Shown: positions 8,544 to 18,525, numbered from the stretch's first letter. The stretch is 64,000 bases of DNA from Marinobacter sp. es.042 (GCF_900188315.1 NZ_LT897781.1:1116001-1180000); one strand, 5' to 3'. The notes: a model not told the origin generated them from the sequence alone. Made by a program: numbers and translations.

Positions 8544-10615
8544 GTCTCCTGGACCGCCTCAGAGGCACCCAATCGGAAGAAGCGACAGCGACCAATCTGC
8601 CATCGAGGGCCCTGCTCTGGCTGATTGCCAGTTTTGCGTTGCTGTTGTCGCCCCAGTGGGACCGGTTACCGCTTTGGCTGATTGCAGCCTGTGCGGTGTT
8701 GGCCGCCTGGCGCTGGTTGGCGCAATACGGAAGGGTAAGGCTTCCTGGCCGCCTGTTACGCACGGGCATTATGCTGGTGCTGATCGGCGTCTATGTAGCA
8801 ACAGTACAGGGGCGGTTCACAGTAGATACCGCAGCTTCGTTTTTCGTGCTGGCGGTAGGTCTCAAGTGGCTGGAGACCCGTTCGGTCAGGGACTTCTACG
8901 TTCTTTTCTTCATTCTTGTCTATCTGGCCTCGGTGAATTTCCTGTTCCACCAGGAGATTCTTTGGGCATTGGTGAACTTCACCGGCATAGCGCTGCTGTT
9001 GGTTGGGTTGCAGGTACTGAACGCACCGGAACTGCCCGGTGGCATGACTTCAGGCTGGCGCAGGCTGGGTGGAATGTTCCTCAAGACGCTGCCGATTGTC
9101 GTTCTGTTATTCGTGTTTTTCCCCCGGATGTCGCCGCTGTGGAGTGTGCCGCTGGTGTCCGGACAGGCTCGTACCGGAATCAGCGACACCATGAGGCCAG
9201 GGGATATTTCCAACCTTGCCCAGAGCAGTGAGAGGGCGTTCCGGGTAACCTTTGGCGGCGAGATGCCCGCCTACAGGGACAGATACTGGCGAGGGCTTAT
9301 TCTCGACTATCTGGATGGAGAAACCTGGCGCCAGGGTCAACAAGAACCATTTCGGGCGCTGGGCCGCGTAGCGGTTGATGGTGGCATAGGAGAGCTTGAG
9401 CCAAACCAGTATGACGTGTTATTGGAACCGACGGATCAGCGCTGGGCATTTGCCCTGGAAAGTTCCCGAGCGGTATCGGATAACGTGTTCGAAGACAGCG
9501 CGGATCTCTTCCGTTTCCGGCGGCCGGCTGACAGCCCCGTGCGTTACAGGCTGGCACTGGAGAGCGAAGCTTCTGTTGCCGAGACACAAAACGCTGCGGA
9601 ACTGCGCCGCTACCTGCAGTTGCCGCAGGAAGGCAATCCCAGAGCGCGAGAATTTGCGCGGGAACTTCGCCGCACGATGGGCGACGAGCAGGTCGTTCGT
9701 ACCCTGTTGCAGCGTTTCCGAGAACAGGAGTACTTTTACACGCTCAGACCTCCTGCCATGCCTGAAGACGGCATCGATTCCCTGCTTTTCGACGAAAAGC
9801 GCGGTTTTTGCGCCCACTATGCGGGCGCAACCACCTTCGTGTTGCGCGCTGCCGGTATTCCCTCGCGCGTTGTCGTCGGCTATCAGGGCGGAGAAAACGG
9901 GGCGGGAGGCGATTATCTGATTGTGCGGCAGTACGATGCCCATGCCTGGGTTGAGGCGTACATTGACGGCAGCGGATGGGTGAGGATCGATCCGACGGCC
10001 GCCATTGCGCCGGACCGAATTGAATTGGGCCTGAGAGAGGCGATGGCAGCGGAGGGATCCTTCCTGGAAAGCAACTGGGCCTCGCCCCAGCGTTATGCGG
10101 ATGTTGCCCTGGTGCAATGGGCGAGTCTTCAGCTGGATCGCATCAACTACCAGTGGCAGCGCTGGGTCGTCGGCTATCAGGGCCAGAGCCAGATGGATCT
10201 GATGTCCAGGCTGCCGGGTGGTTTCGGCATGCGCGAATTGGGATACATGACGGCGGGCATCGTTGGTGCCGGATTGCTAATCGCCGGACTCATTTCCGCA
10301 TTTCAGATGCGCCGTGGAGAACGGCGAGACGCGTTCCGGAGGGTGGTGGACACGTGGCACCGTTTGTGCGCGAGTGCAGGCGTGCCTGTCCGTCACGGTG
10401 AAACGCCGTCGGTTCTGGCATCAAGACTGGCAAAAGCTGAACCGGCGGCAGGGGATTCTGCCAGGCTTTTTGCCCGGATGGTGAACAGCCATTACTATAG
10501 CGCTGGTAAAGACGACGAGGGCGTTGAGCAGTTGAAGCGAATGCGCCGCTTGCTTGCAACCATGAAGCGCCAGCTGCGCAGATCCGGAACCCGCACAGGA
10601 AAATCCAGTGACTGA
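8540..10615 (+). CDS. tgpA: TgpA-like membrane transglutaminase-domain protein
   Basis: A 691-residue inner-membrane protein. The N-terminal part (about residues 25-200) has several membrane segments (DUF3488-type), then a large periplasmic transglutaminase core, another membrane helix (about 558-580) and a cytoplasmic DUF4129-like tail. The catalytic triad is visible: Cys424 in RGFCAHYA, His468 in DAHAWVEAY and Asp484 in RIDPTA. P. aeruginosa TgpA is essential for viability; its natural substrate is unknown. The start is a TTG overlapping the DUF58 stop (TTGA), implying coupled translation. The gene runs 8 nt into holB. Confidence 0.9.
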   Translation: MSLLDRLRGTQSEEATATNLPSRALLWLIASFALLLSPQWDRLPLWLIAACAVLAAWRWLAQYGRVRLPGRLLRTGIMLVLIGVYVATVQGRFTVDTAASFFVLAVGLKWLETRSVRDFYVLFFILVYLASVNFLFHQEILWALVNFTGIALLLVGLQVLNAPELPGGMTSGWRRLGGMFLKTLPIVVLLFVFFPRMSPLWSVPLVSGQARTGISDTMRPGDISNLAQSSERAFRVTFGGEMPAYRDRYWRGLILDYLDGETWRQGQQEPFRALGRVAVDGGIGELEPNQYDVLLEPTDQRWAFALESSRAVSDNVFEDSADLFRFRRPADSPVRYRLALESEASVAETQNAAELRRYLQLPQEGNPRAREFARELRRTMGDEQVVRTLLQRFREQEYFYTLRPPAMPEDGIDSLLFDEKRGFCAHYAGATTFVLRAAGIPSRVVVGYQGGENGAGGDYLIVRQYDAHAWVEAYIDGSGWVRIDPTAAIAPDRIELGLREAMAAEGSFLESNWASPQRYADVALVQWASLQLDRINYQWQRWVVGYQGQSQMDLMSRLPGGFGMRELGYMTAGIVGAGLLIAGLISAFQMRRGERRDAFRRVVDTWHRLCASAGVPVRHGETPSVLASRLAKAEPAAGDSARLFARMVNSHYYSAGKDDEGVEQLKRMRRLLATMKRQLRRSGTRTGKSSD

Positions 10616-11639
10616 TATTGCCCAAGACATGCCCTGGCTGCACCGTGCCTGGCAAACGGTTCAGAGCCGGGTCGCAGAAGACCGACTCCCACACGCTCTT
10701 ATACTTGTTGGTGAGTGTGGTGTGGGTAAGCGGGCCTGGGCAGAGGCTGTCGGCGGGCTGCTGCTGTGCGATCAGCCATTGGGCCGGGAAGCGGGCCAGC
10801 CAGTTGCCTGTGGCCGCTGTAAACAATGTGAACTTCTGGCCGCCGCCAGCCACCCGGATATCCGGATTTATGCGCCGGAAAAGTCCCGTATGGTCAAGGT
10901 GGATCAGGTCAGGGCTCTTTCGTCGTTTGCGGTGGCGTCTCCGCAGGTGGCCCACCATAAAGTGGCGATTATTGACCGGGCGGATCAGTTGAACATCAAT
11001 GCGGCGAACGCGTTGCTCAAGACCCTTGAAGAGCCGCTGCCCGACATGACCTTGATTCTGTTGCAGGAGAGCGGTCGTCCGGTGTTGCCTACCATCCGGT
11101 CCCGATGCCAGACATTGACGGTCCCGGTGCCCGGTAACAGCGAAGCCAACCACTGGCTCGCCAGTCGGGTAAAGAATCTTCCCGAAGATGCACAACCCTC
11201 TGCAGAGGTTCTGGCCAAAGCTTTGATGCTGGCGGGTAATGCACCCAGGTTGGCACTGGACTATGCAACAGGTGATTTCATCGGTTTGCGGGACACGGCC
11301 CTCGACCGCTTCAAGGATTTCATGAAGTCCAGGATTCCGGTCGGTGAGGCCGCCAAGGCGTTCAAGTCCATGGGCCTGGAGGATACGCTTTGGTTGTTCG
11401 AAACCTGGGCGGCTGATTTGGCACGTTTGATAGCGGGGGGCAGTGCCCGGGACGCCGATGCCGCCGATATGCTCGGATTTCTGGCCAAAACGACGCCCGG
11501 CTGGCGGGTCCATGAGTTGCTCGATATGGTAAAGGAATCACGCGCAGCGGGTGTCTACAATGCCAGCCCCGAGCTGGAGGCCAGTCGTCTTCTGATCGCC
11601 TGGCAAAAGCTGATGCCGGTGAAACGCCCAGCGGTCTAA
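10608..11639 (+). CDS. holB: DNA polymerase III delta' subunit (HolB)
   Basis: A 343-residue clamp-loader subunit. It shows a Walker A-like GECGVGKRAWAE near residue 37, a zinc-binding cysteine group (CGRCKQCELL, about 66-75, plus Cys57 upstream), the DRADQLNINAANALLKTLEEP segment and the sensor-like SRCQ. Delta' opens the beta clamp as part of the gamma complex. The GTG start overlaps the end of tgpA by 8 nt, with AGGA upstream; an ATG 21 nt further on is possible. In Pseudomonas holB usually follows tmk, which is absent here; the downstream pilZ neighbour is conserved. Confidence 0.93.
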   Translation: MTDIAQDMPWLHRAWQTVQSRVAEDRLPHALILVGECGVGKRAWAEAVGGLLLCDQPLGREAGQPVACGRCKQCELLAAASHPDIRIYAPEKSRMVKVDQVRALSSFAVASPQVAHHKVAIIDRADQLNINAANALLKTLEEPLPDMTLILLQESGRPVLPTIRSRCQTLTVPVPGNSEANHWLASRVKNLPEDAQPSAEVLAKALMLAGNAPRLALDYATGDFIGLRDTALDRFKDFMKSRIPVGEAAKAFKSMGLEDTLWLFETWAADLARLIAGGSARDADAADMLGFLAKTTPGWRVHELLDMVKESRAAGVYNASPELEASRLLIAWQKLMPVKRPAV

Positions 11640-11754
11640 CGGATATCCCGGCAGAATTGCGTCTTTGGGGGCAACAACTGCTATGATTCCGGAATGAAAG
11701 GGATTTTCAGATCCCGGTAACCGTTCAAAACGATCTAAGAGAAAGGTGTCAGTT

Positions 11755-12105
11755 ATGGGGCCAGGTTTTGGTGCGCGCAGTGGCATACTCACCCTGACAA
11801 TCAAGGATAAAGCAGTGCTCTACGCGGCATACATGCCGTATATCCGCCAGGGTGGTCTGTTCATCCCGACCCAGAAACAGTATCAGCTGGGCGACGAAGT
11901 CTTCCTGCTTCTAAATTTGATGGACGAGCCTGAAAAAATTCCGGTCGCCGGCAAGGTAATCTGGATAACGCCCAAAGGTGCCCAGGGCAATCGTGCGGCG
12001 GGTATCGGTGTCCAGTTCAATGGTGATGATGAAACCGCCCGAACCAAGATTGAATCCTATCTGGCAGGCTCGCTGAGCTCAGATCGCCCCACCCATACAA
12101 TGTGA
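11755..12105 (+). CDS. pilZ: Type IV pilus assembly protein PilZ
   Basis: A 116-residue single PilZ domain, nearly identical in layout to the founding Pseudomonas PilZ (GILTLTIKDKAVLYAAYMPYI, FIPT, LLNLMDEPEKIPVAGKVIWITPKGAQGNRAAGIGVQF). It lacks the RxxxR arm needed to bind c-di-GMP; in this subgroup PilZ acts through FimX and PilB in pilus assembly. I chose the ATG at 11755 with AAGG 8 nt upstream over a GTG at 11746. It lies 115 bp after holB and 13 bp before the hydrolase gene. Confidence 0.95.
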   Translation: MGPGFGARSGILTLTIKDKAVLYAAYMPYIRQGGLFIPTQKQYQLGDEVFLLLNLMDEPEKIPVAGKVIWITPKGAQGNRAAGIGVQFNGDDETARTKIESYLAGSLSSDRPTHTM

Positions 12106-12118
12106 AGGCGGAGCCTGG

Positions 12119-13069
12119 ATGAGCGACATGTCGTTTCCCACGGACACCCCCGGGAACCAGGTGAAGGACGGGAGCATTGAAAACCCCGCCCGGTCGTTCC
12201 GCGAGTCCGATTGGAAACTCCGTCACATCACCTTGGCCGGTCTTAGCTGGCCGGCCGCTACTGATGCCCACGATAATACACCGATCATAATGCTGCATGG
12301 CTGGCTCGATAACAGCCTCACCTTTGCGAAGCTCGCACCAGAGCTGGCGCGACTCGGGCCCGTCTACGCGCTGGACTTTGCCGGGCATGGCCACTCCGGG
12401 CACCGCCCAGAGGGGCAGAGTTACCTCTTGATGGACTATGTGGCGGATCTGGCCGAACTGGTCGAACGTTATTTTCAGGAAACACCGGATGGCAGGATCA
12501 ACCTGGTCGGGCACTCGCTTGGGGGGATTGTCGGAGCGCTCTACGCGGCCGCCTTTCCGGAGCGAATTCGAAACCTGGTGATGATCGACAGCCTGGGCGC
12601 ATTGAGCCGTCCGGTTAAGGAAACCATTCCTCAGCTCCGAAAAGCCGTGAAAAAACGCATTGCCGGCTCTGGCCGCCAGGTTGTGTATCCGGATATCGCC
12701 ACGGCCGCCAAGGCTAGGGAGGGCGGGCTTAGCCCGCTCAGCCCCGAGGCCGCGCTGACACTAACTCCGCGCAACATGAAACCCGAGGGGGAGGGCTACG
12801 TCTGGCAGACTGACCCGAGGTTACGGCACCCGTCTCCATTGATGATGACCGAAGAGCAGGTGCTGGCTTCGTTATCTGCTATTGAAACCCGTGTGCTTTT
12901 TGTCAGAGCCGATGCAGGACTTCTTTCGTACAGAAAGGATCTGGATAAACGCGCTGACGCTATCGCCAACCTCCAGATCGTAAACGTGCCGGGAGGTCAC
13001 CATTGCCATCTGGATGGCGAGACCGGGCCGGCTGCAACAGCCATCAGACAATTCCTGGAAAATGAGTAA
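12119..13069 (+). CDS. Alpha/beta-fold hydrolase
   Basis: A 316-residue alpha/beta hydrolase. The oxyanion-hole motif is LHGWLDN (about residue 60), the nucleophile elbow is GHSLGG (about 136-141), and the C-terminal histidine is in VPGGHHCHLDG. An aspartate after strand 6 (VRADAGL) may complete the triad. There is no signal peptide, so it is cytoplasmic. The substrate is unknown; esterase or MhpC-like C-C hydrolase relatives are both possible. GGAG lies upstream of the ATG. It overlaps the next gene by 8 nt. Confidence 0.85.
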   Translation: MSDMSFPTDTPGNQVKDGSIENPARSFRESDWKLRHITLAGLSWPAATDAHDNTPIIMLHGWLDNSLTFAKLAPELARLGPVYALDFAGHGHSGHRPEGQSYLLMDYVADLAELVERYFQETPDGRINLVGHSLGGIVGALYAAAFPERIRNLVMIDSLGALSRPVKETIPQLRKAVKKRIAGSGRQVVYPDIATAAKAREGGLSPLSPEAALTLTPRNMKPEGEGYVWQTDPRLRHPSPLMMTEEQVLASLSAIETRVLFVRADAGLLSYRKDLDKRADAIANLQIVNVPGGHHCHLDGETGPAATAIRQFLENE

Positions 13070-13976
13070 TCGCTTGCTGAATTTACTGTTCACACGTTTC
13101 TTGGTTCCGATCCTCGGATTATTGGCACTGTCTTCCGGTGTGCAGTCTGCTCCGGAGGATATGCCCGAGGCCTATCAACAGTCGACGCTTGAAGATACGG
13201 TTTCGATTCAGTCATCGGGACACCTGGTATTGTTCAGCCCCTTGCGGGAAGTCAATAACGAGATTCGCTCCGAAACCCTGGCCCGCTTGCCCGTGACTGG
13301 GGAAGGGCGCCTGTACCGGATTGCTAGAGACTCAAGTCGTGAGGAAGCGCGGGACCACTACCTGGGTCTGTTGCGCGAGAGAAACGCCGAGATTCTGTTC
13401 GAGTGCTCCAGTATCCGTTGTGGAAGAAGCAACGTGTGGGCGAACCAGATCTTTAATCAGGCCGTTCTCTATGGTCGCGATGCAACCCAGGATTATCTGG
13501 TGGCGGGCACCGTTGCCGAGGACGGCGCCCGTTGGCTGACCCTCGTTTACACGGTGACGCGCGGCAACCTTCGGGAGTATGTGTGGGTGGAGCACCTGCG
13601 GGTCGAATCCGGCGCGACCATTCCCGGCTTTGGCACCATGGCCAACCGCGTTGAGGGGCCGATTATTGTTCCCTGGCAAGGCGGTGTAACCTACCGGTTC
13701 GACTGGCAGGCAACGGATCGTAGGCGGGTGAATGATCTGGCCCGTGAAGAGGGAACGGTGGTTGTACTGGTGGGCTATTCTGTATTGGAGACAGATGAGT
13801 CCTTCAGTGATGCGATGGAGCGTGCTCGTCTGGCTACCGAATCGTTATCCGAGGTCCTGTCCAAAACGGGTGTCTCAAGAGCTCAACAGGAGACAATTGT
13901 TGTGGGGCCGGCAGGTGTCTTCAGTGATCCGGATAGGCAAGGTAACCGAGTGGAAGTGGTAGTGATCTCGAGGTAA
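13062..13976 (+). CDS. DUF4892 exported protein with OmpA-like C-terminus
   Basis: A 304-residue protein with a signal peptide (MSNRLLNLLFTRFLVPILGLLALSSGVQSA). A DUF4892-type region follows, with a Cys pair in FECSSIRCGRS (about residues 110-120) that may form a disulfide. The C-terminal part (SFSDAMERARLATESLSEVL, then QGNRVEVVVI) resembles an OmpA/MotB peptidoglycan-binding fold, but key residues are not obvious. The frame stays open upstream to 13014, but the ATG at 13062 gives the signal peptide. It overlaps the hydrolase by 8 nt and the patatin gene by 1 nt, suggesting one transcript. Confidence 0.82.
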   Translation: MSNRLLNLLFTRFLVPILGLLALSSGVQSAPEDMPEAYQQSTLEDTVSIQSSGHLVLFSPLREVNNEIRSETLARLPVTGEGRLYRIARDSSREEARDHYLGLLRERNAEILFECSSIRCGRSNVWANQIFNQAVLYGRDATQDYLVAGTVAEDGARWLTLVYTVTRGNLREYVWVEHLRVESGATIPGFGTMANRVEGPIIVPWQGGVTYRFDWQATDRRRVNDLAREEGTVVVLVGYSVLETDESFSDAMERARLATESLSEVLSKTGVSRAQQETIVVGPAGVFSDPDRQGNRVEVVVISR

Positions 13977-15196
13977 TGATTATGGGCGCATCAAAGGATG
14001 ACGATAAGGATCCAAAGGACAAGCCCTCAGAGAAAGATCCGCAGGACAACCTTTCGAAGGTCCTGAGCAGCTCGGATGTTTCCGCTACCCGTGCTCCGGC
14101 AAACCCGGAAAAAGGGAAAGACCGGAGCAAACCAGGCAAGACCGTGGCGCTGACGCTTGGAAGTGGCGGTGCCAGAGGGTATGCCCACATCGGCGCCATC
14201 GAAGTTTTGGTGGAGCGTGGCTACGACATCGTTGCTATCTCCGGCTGTTCAATGGGGGCCCTGATTGGCGGCATGTTCGGAGCGGGCAAGATGCAGGACT
14301 ACAAGGACTGGGTTACCGGTTTGGGCCAGTTCGATGTCCTCAAGCTCCTGGATGTAACGTTCAATTCCGTGGGCGCTATTCGTGGCGAGAAGATTTTTTC
14401 GGTTGTAAGGGAAATGCTGGGAGACACCCGGATCGAAAATCTGCCCATTGCCTTTACCGCCGTGGCCACCGATCTGCTCGCCCACAAGGAAATCTGGTTT
14501 CAGGAGGGGCCCCTGGACCAGGCTATCCGCGCTTCGGTGGCGATTCCAAGTGTTGTCACACCTCTCGTTCTCAATGGCAGAGTCCTCGTGGACGGTGCCT
14601 TGCTCAATCCTTTGCCGATCATCCCGACCATTTCCTCCCACGCTGACATTATTGTTGCGGTCAATCTCAGTGGCGAGGATGACCGCCGCCGACGGATTCC
14701 GGACGCTGCGTTTTCTGCGGGCGAAGCCGAAAACCCGGATATGGACGAGTGGGTGGATACCATCCGTGAGAAGGCCTCGCGCTGGTTTGACTGGGACGCC
14801 CTGAAATCCCTGACTGCCCGGAAGCCGGACAACGGTGACAGCCCGGAAGAAAAGATCGGCCGGGCAGTGCACAAGAAAGAGCATCAAAAGCAGACGGAGA
14901 AGAAGCCGGCTGACAAGAAGAGCCAGGAAGAACACGAAACCATTGACTGGGACAAGCTCGGGATCGGCAAATTCGATGTGATGAACCTTACCATCGAGAC
15001 CATGCAGAGTGCGCTTGTGCAGTACAAGATTGCGGGCTATCCGCCGGATTTGCTGGTTAATATTCCGAAGAATGCCTGTCGGAGCTACGATTATCACAAG
15101 GCACCGGAATTAATTCAGCTGGGCCGTGAACGGATGGCTGCTGCGCTGGATCGGTTTGAAGAAAGCCGGAACAGCTCCGGGCCTCTGGCTATCTGA
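13976..15196 (+). CDS. Patatin-like phospholipase, RssA-type
   Basis: A 406-residue patatin-like protein. After a hydrophilic N-terminal extension of about 55 residues come the glycine-rich oxyanion motif GSGGARGYAH, the nucleophile Ser92 in GCSMG and the dyad partner Asp206 in VDGALLNP. No signal peptide is present, so a cytoplasmic or membrane-peripheral place is likely. A very charged Lys/Glu-rich insertion (about residues 290-325) interrupts the C-terminal part, where RssA homologues are shorter. Lipid acyl hydrolase activity is inferred from the dyad; the substrate is unknown. The ATG overlaps the upstream TAA by one base. Confidence 0.85.
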   Translation: MIMGASKDDDKDPKDKPSEKDPQDNLSKVLSSSDVSATRAPANPEKGKDRSKPGKTVALTLGSGGARGYAHIGAIEVLVERGYDIVAISGCSMGALIGGMFGAGKMQDYKDWVTGLGQFDVLKLLDVTFNSVGAIRGEKIFSVVREMLGDTRIENLPIAFTAVATDLLAHKEIWFQEGPLDQAIRASVAIPSVVTPLVLNGRVLVDGALLNPLPIIPTISSHADIIVAVNLSGEDDRRRRIPDAAFSAGEAENPDMDEWVDTIREKASRWFDWDALKSLTARKPDNGDSPEEKIGRAVHKKEHQKQTEKKPADKKSQEEHETIDWDKLGIGKFDVMNLTIETMQSALVQYKIAGYPPDLLVNIPKNACRSYDYHKAPELIQLGRERMAAALDRFEESRNSSGPLAI

Positions 15197-15284
15197 GTAA
15201 TTTGTTGGCGGGAGCGGGCTGCAGTCGAGCGGGTAAACAGCGTATAATCCCGCGCTAACACGCTCTTGCACAGGATGTACGTTA

Positions 15285-16187
15285 GTGACCAGCCCTATTG
15301 ACGACCTTCACAGCGTTCGGGATTACCTCCGCTACGCCTCCTCTCGGTTTGCTGCTTCGCCGCTGTTTTTCGGCCATGGCACGGACAATGTCTGGGATGA
15401 AGCCGTTCAGCTGGTTATGCGTAGCCTGCACCTTCCCCTTGAAAACAACACTCTTTTCCTGGATGCCCGTCTAACGCGGGAAGAGCGGGAGCTGGTACTG
15501 GAAAGAATCGCCCGGCGCGTGGATGAACGCGTACCTCTGGCGTATCTGCTCGGTGAAGCCTGGTTTATGGGCATGCCCTTTCATGTTGACGAGCGGGTGT
15601 TGGTGCCGCGCTCCCCCATTGGTGAACTGATCGAGAATGGCTTTCAGCCGTGGCTCGGAGACAAGCCGGTGGAACGCATCCTTGATCTTTGCACCGGGAG
15701 CGGGTGCATAGGCATTGGTGCGGCATCTGTTTTCGGCGAGGCGGAAGTCGATCTATCGGACATTTCTCCGGATGCGCTTGAAGTGGCTGAATCCAACATC
15801 GACCTGCATGGAGTCCGCGAGCGGGTCCGTACCGTACAATCCGATGTCTTTGACAATATTGAAGGCCGCTACGATGTGATCGTGAGCAACCCGCCCTATG
15901 TGGATGCAGACGATCTCTCCAGCATGCCGGATGAGTACCGCCACGAACCTGAGCTGGGCCTTGCCGCCGGCAAAGACGGGCTCGATATCGCTCACAGAAT
16001 CATTGCCAAGGCTGCTGAACATCTTACTCCTGGCGGACTACTGGTCGTGGAAGTCGGTAACAGCTGGGTTGCAATGGATGAGGCGTATCCGGATCTGCCA
16101 CTGACCTGGCTGGAGTTCGAGAATGGGGGCAATGGCGTCTTTCTGATCACCGAGCCGGACCTGTGTCAGTGGCAGGCTTCCAGTTAA
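15285..16187 (+). CDS. prmB: Ribosomal protein L3 N5-glutamine methyltransferase (PrmB)
   Basis: A 300-residue SAM-dependent methyltransferase of the HemK/PrmC family. The SAM motif is [15 protein letters not shown] (about 131-145) and the glutamine-binding NPPY motif is at about 205-208. An N-terminal helical domain with LHLPLENN and [10 protein letters not shown] is typical of PrmB, which methylates a glutamine of ribosomal protein L3; PrmC, the release-factor enzyme, has a different N-terminus and usually follows prfA. The GTG start is 88 bp after the patatin gene. The aroC neighbour downstream is the usual PrmB context. Confidence 0.93.
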   Translation: MTSPIDDLHSVRDYLRYASSRFAASPLFFGHGTDNVWDEAVQLVMRSLHLPLENNTLFLDARLTREERELVLERIARRVDERVPLAYLLGEAWFMGMPFHVDERVLVPRSPIGELIENGFQPWLGDKPVERILDLCTGSGCIGIGAASVFGEAEVDLSDISPDALEVAESNIDLHGVRERVRTVQSDVFDNIEGRYDVIVSNPPYVDADDLSSMPDEYRHEPELGLAAGKDGLDIAHRIIAKAAEHLTPGGLLVVEVGNSWVAMDEAYPDLPLTWLEFENGGNGVFLITEPDLCQWQASS

Positions 16188-16224
16188 ACTGAATTCTCAT
16201 AAAAGCTGAACAAGATACTGAATT

Positions 16225-17319
16225 ATGTCGGGAAACTCTTTCGGAAAACTGTTTACGGTTACCTCATTCGGCGAGAGCCACGGGCCTGCGCTGGGGTGCA
16301 TCATTGATGGCTGCCCTCCGGGACTTGAGCTTTCGGAAGCGGACATGCAGCGGGACCTGGATCGTCGTAAGCCAGGCACATCCCGGCACACGACCCAGCG
16401 TCGTGAAGCCGACGAGGTGAGAATCCTGTCAGGCGTTTTCGAGGGTAAGACCACCGGAACGCCGATTGGCCTGCTGATTGAAAACACCGATCAGCGGTCC
16501 AAGGATTACTCAAAGATCTCCGAACAGTTTCGGCCGGCTCACGCTGACTACACCTACATGCACAAGTATGGTGTTCGCGACTATCGTGGCGGTGGTCGTT
16601 CGTCTGCCCGTGAGACCGCCATGCGGGTTGCTGCCGGTGCTGTTGCGAGAAAATTCCTGGAACAGCGCCTGGGTATCCGGATTCGCGGCTATCTGTCGCA
16701 ACTGGGGCCCATCAAGGCCGAGAAACTCGATTGGGATCAGGTTCACCAGAACCCGTTCTTCTGCCCGGATGCGGACAAGGTTCCCGAGATGGAGGCTTAT
16801 ATGGATGCCCTGCGCAAGGAGGGGGATTCCATCGGTGCCCGGATTAATGTGGTTGCCGACGGGGTACCGCCCGGCCTGGGCGAGCCGATCTTTGACCGCC
16901 TGGATGCGGACCTTGCCCATGCACTGATGAGCATCAATGCGGTGAAGGGCATCGAGATTGGCGCCGGTTTCGACTGCATCGACCAGAAGGGCACCGAGCA
17001 TCGTGACGAGATGACGCCGGAAGGGTTCCTTTCGAATAATGCCGGTGGTGTGCTGGGTGGCATTTCATCCGGCCAGCCGATTGTCGCCAGTATTGCGCTT
17101 AAGCCGACGTCAAGTTTGCGCTTATCGGGTCGCAGTATTGATGTGAACGGCGATCCCTGTGAGGTGATTACCACCGGCCGTCACGATCCATGTGTCGGCA
17201 TCCGGGCGACGCCGATTGCGGAGGCGATGATGGCCATTGTGTTGATGGATCATTACCTGCGGCATCGTGGGCAGAATGCGGATGTTTCTGTTTCTACGCC
17301 GGTGATTGGGCAGCTCTGA
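16225..17319 (+). CDS. aroC: Chorismate synthase
   Basis: A 364-residue enzyme making chorismate from 5-enolpyruvylshikimate-3-phosphate with reduced FMN. The family signatures are all present: [18 protein letters not shown] near the N-terminus, [14 protein letters not shown] in the middle (about 125-138) and the C-terminal [20 protein letters not shown]. Its length is the usual bacterial one. Together with the DAHP synthase, pabB and trpFBA genes, much of the chorismate pathway and its branches is in this window. It lies 37 bp after prmB. Confidence 0.98.
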   Translation: MSGNSFGKLFTVTSFGESHGPALGCIIDGCPPGLELSEADMQRDLDRRKPGTSRHTTQRREADEVRILSGVFEGKTTGTPIGLLIENTDQRSKDYSKISEQFRPAHADYTYMHKYGVRDYRGGGRSSARETAMRVAAGAVARKFLEQRLGIRIRGYLSQLGPIKAEKLDWDQVHQNPFFCPDADKVPEMEAYMDALRKEGDSIGARINVVADGVPPGLGEPIFDRLDADLAHALMSINAVKGIEIGAGFDCIDQKGTEHRDEMTPEGFLSNNAGGVLGGISSGQPIVASIALKPTSSLRLSGRSIDVNGDPCEVITTGRHDPCVGIRATPIAEAMMAIVLMDHYLRHRGQNADVSVSTPVIGQL

Positions 17320-17334
17320 CGTTGTCTATCAGGC

Positions 17335-18522
17335 TTGTTGAAGCTGCTTTGGCGGGACTTGCGGGGTATTTCTATCTACTGGCGCCTCTCTAACCTCTAC
17401 TTCTGGTTCTTCGCCCTCCTTGGTGGCCTCCTGCCGTATTGGTCCCTTTACCTTGAAGGCCAGGGTTTTTCCTACCTCCAGATCGCCACGCTCATGGCGA
17501 CCATTCAGCTCACCAAAATCGTTGCTCCCAGCGTCTGGGGCTGGTTAGGGGACAAAACCGGCCAGCGGGTGCGTTTGGTGCGGTTCGGTGCCATTACCGG
17601 TTCGCTGTTTTTTGCCGGTGTGTTCATGGAACCGGGGTTCTATGGCCTGCTGCTGGTCATGCTGGCGTTCACGTTTTTCTGGAATGCGATCTTGCCGTTG
17701 TATGAGGTGATTACGCTTCGAACCCTGGGCGAGCAGAAAGAGAAATACGGGCGGGTTCGGCTCTGGGGCTCGGTGGGGTTCATCGGGGCGGTTGCGCTGG
17801 TCGGCGGTTTGCTGGAACTGGTGCCGATTCAGAATCTCCCGTGGTTGTTGCTTCCGGTGTTTGCGGGCATTGCCGTATCCGCATTTCTGGTGCCTGCGGA
17901 GCGGGGTGAGCGAAAGCCGCCGGCTCCGAAAGGCAGTTTAAAGGCCATCGTCACGCACCCGGCGGTGGTAACGTTTTTTCTGATGAATTTCCTTCTGCAG
18001 GTTTCGCACGGAGCTTACTACACGTTCTTCAGTATCCATCTGGAGCAGCACGGGTACGGCAAGCTGTCGATTGGTTTGCTGTGGTCGCTGGGCGTGTTTG
18101 CGGAGATCGCACTGTTTTTGGTGATGCACCGGTTAACGCGCAATTTCACGGTTCGTCAGATTGCGATTGGTGCGCTTACGCTCACCATGATTCGATGGGT
18201 ACTGATCGCAGAGCTGACGGATGTTGTCCTCGTCCTGCTGTTCGCCCAGCTGCTTCATGCGGCTTCTTACGGCGCGCTGCACGCTATCTCTGTCCAATAC
18301 ATCCAGGGCTTTTTTGGCAAGCACCATCACGGGCAGGGGCAGGCCCTCTACAGCGGCCTCACATTCGGTGCTGGCGGTGCGCTTGGGGCCTGGTTGTCGG
18401 GCTTCCTCGTGGATGGGTTCAGTACCTCGGCGGCTTTCTGGGGTGGTGCGGCCGCCATGGCCGTCGCAATCGTGATCACCTGGCGAGGCCTTCGGCCGCC
18501 GCCAGCCCATGGCGAGGGTTAA
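17335..18522 (+). CDS. MFS transporter (MFS_1-like / HcaT-type)
   Basis: A 395-residue permease with about 12 hydrophobic segments. The loop GDKTGQRVRLVRFG after the second or third helix matches the MFS signature, and YGRVRLWGSVGF is typical of the HcaT/MFS_1-like group near 3-phenylpropionate transporters. The substrate is unknown. Starts are poor: a TTG at 17335 gives the longest product and a TTG at 17356 with GGCGGG upstream is possible. It sits 15 bp after aroC and ends 3 bp from the convergent LysR gene. Confidence 0.85.
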   Translation: MLKLLWRDLRGISIYWRLSNLYFWFFALLGGLLPYWSLYLEGQGFSYLQIATLMATIQLTKIVAPSVWGWLGDKTGQRVRLVRFGAITGSLFFAGVFMEPGFYGLLLVMLAFTFFWNAILPLYEVITLRTLGEQKEKYGRVRLWGSVGFIGAVALVGGLLELVPIQNLPWLLLPVFAGIAVSAFLVPAERGERKPPAPKGSLKAIVTHPAVVTFFLMNFLLQVSHGAYYTFFSIHLEQHGYGKLSIGLLWSLGVFAEIALFLVMHRLTRNFTVRQIAIGALTLTMIRWVLIAELTDVVLVLLFAQLLHAASYGALHAISVQYIQGFFGKHHHGQGQALYSGLTFGAGGALGAWLSGFLVDGFSTSAAFWGGAAAMAVAIVITWRGLRPPPAHGEG

Positions 18523-18525
18523 ACC

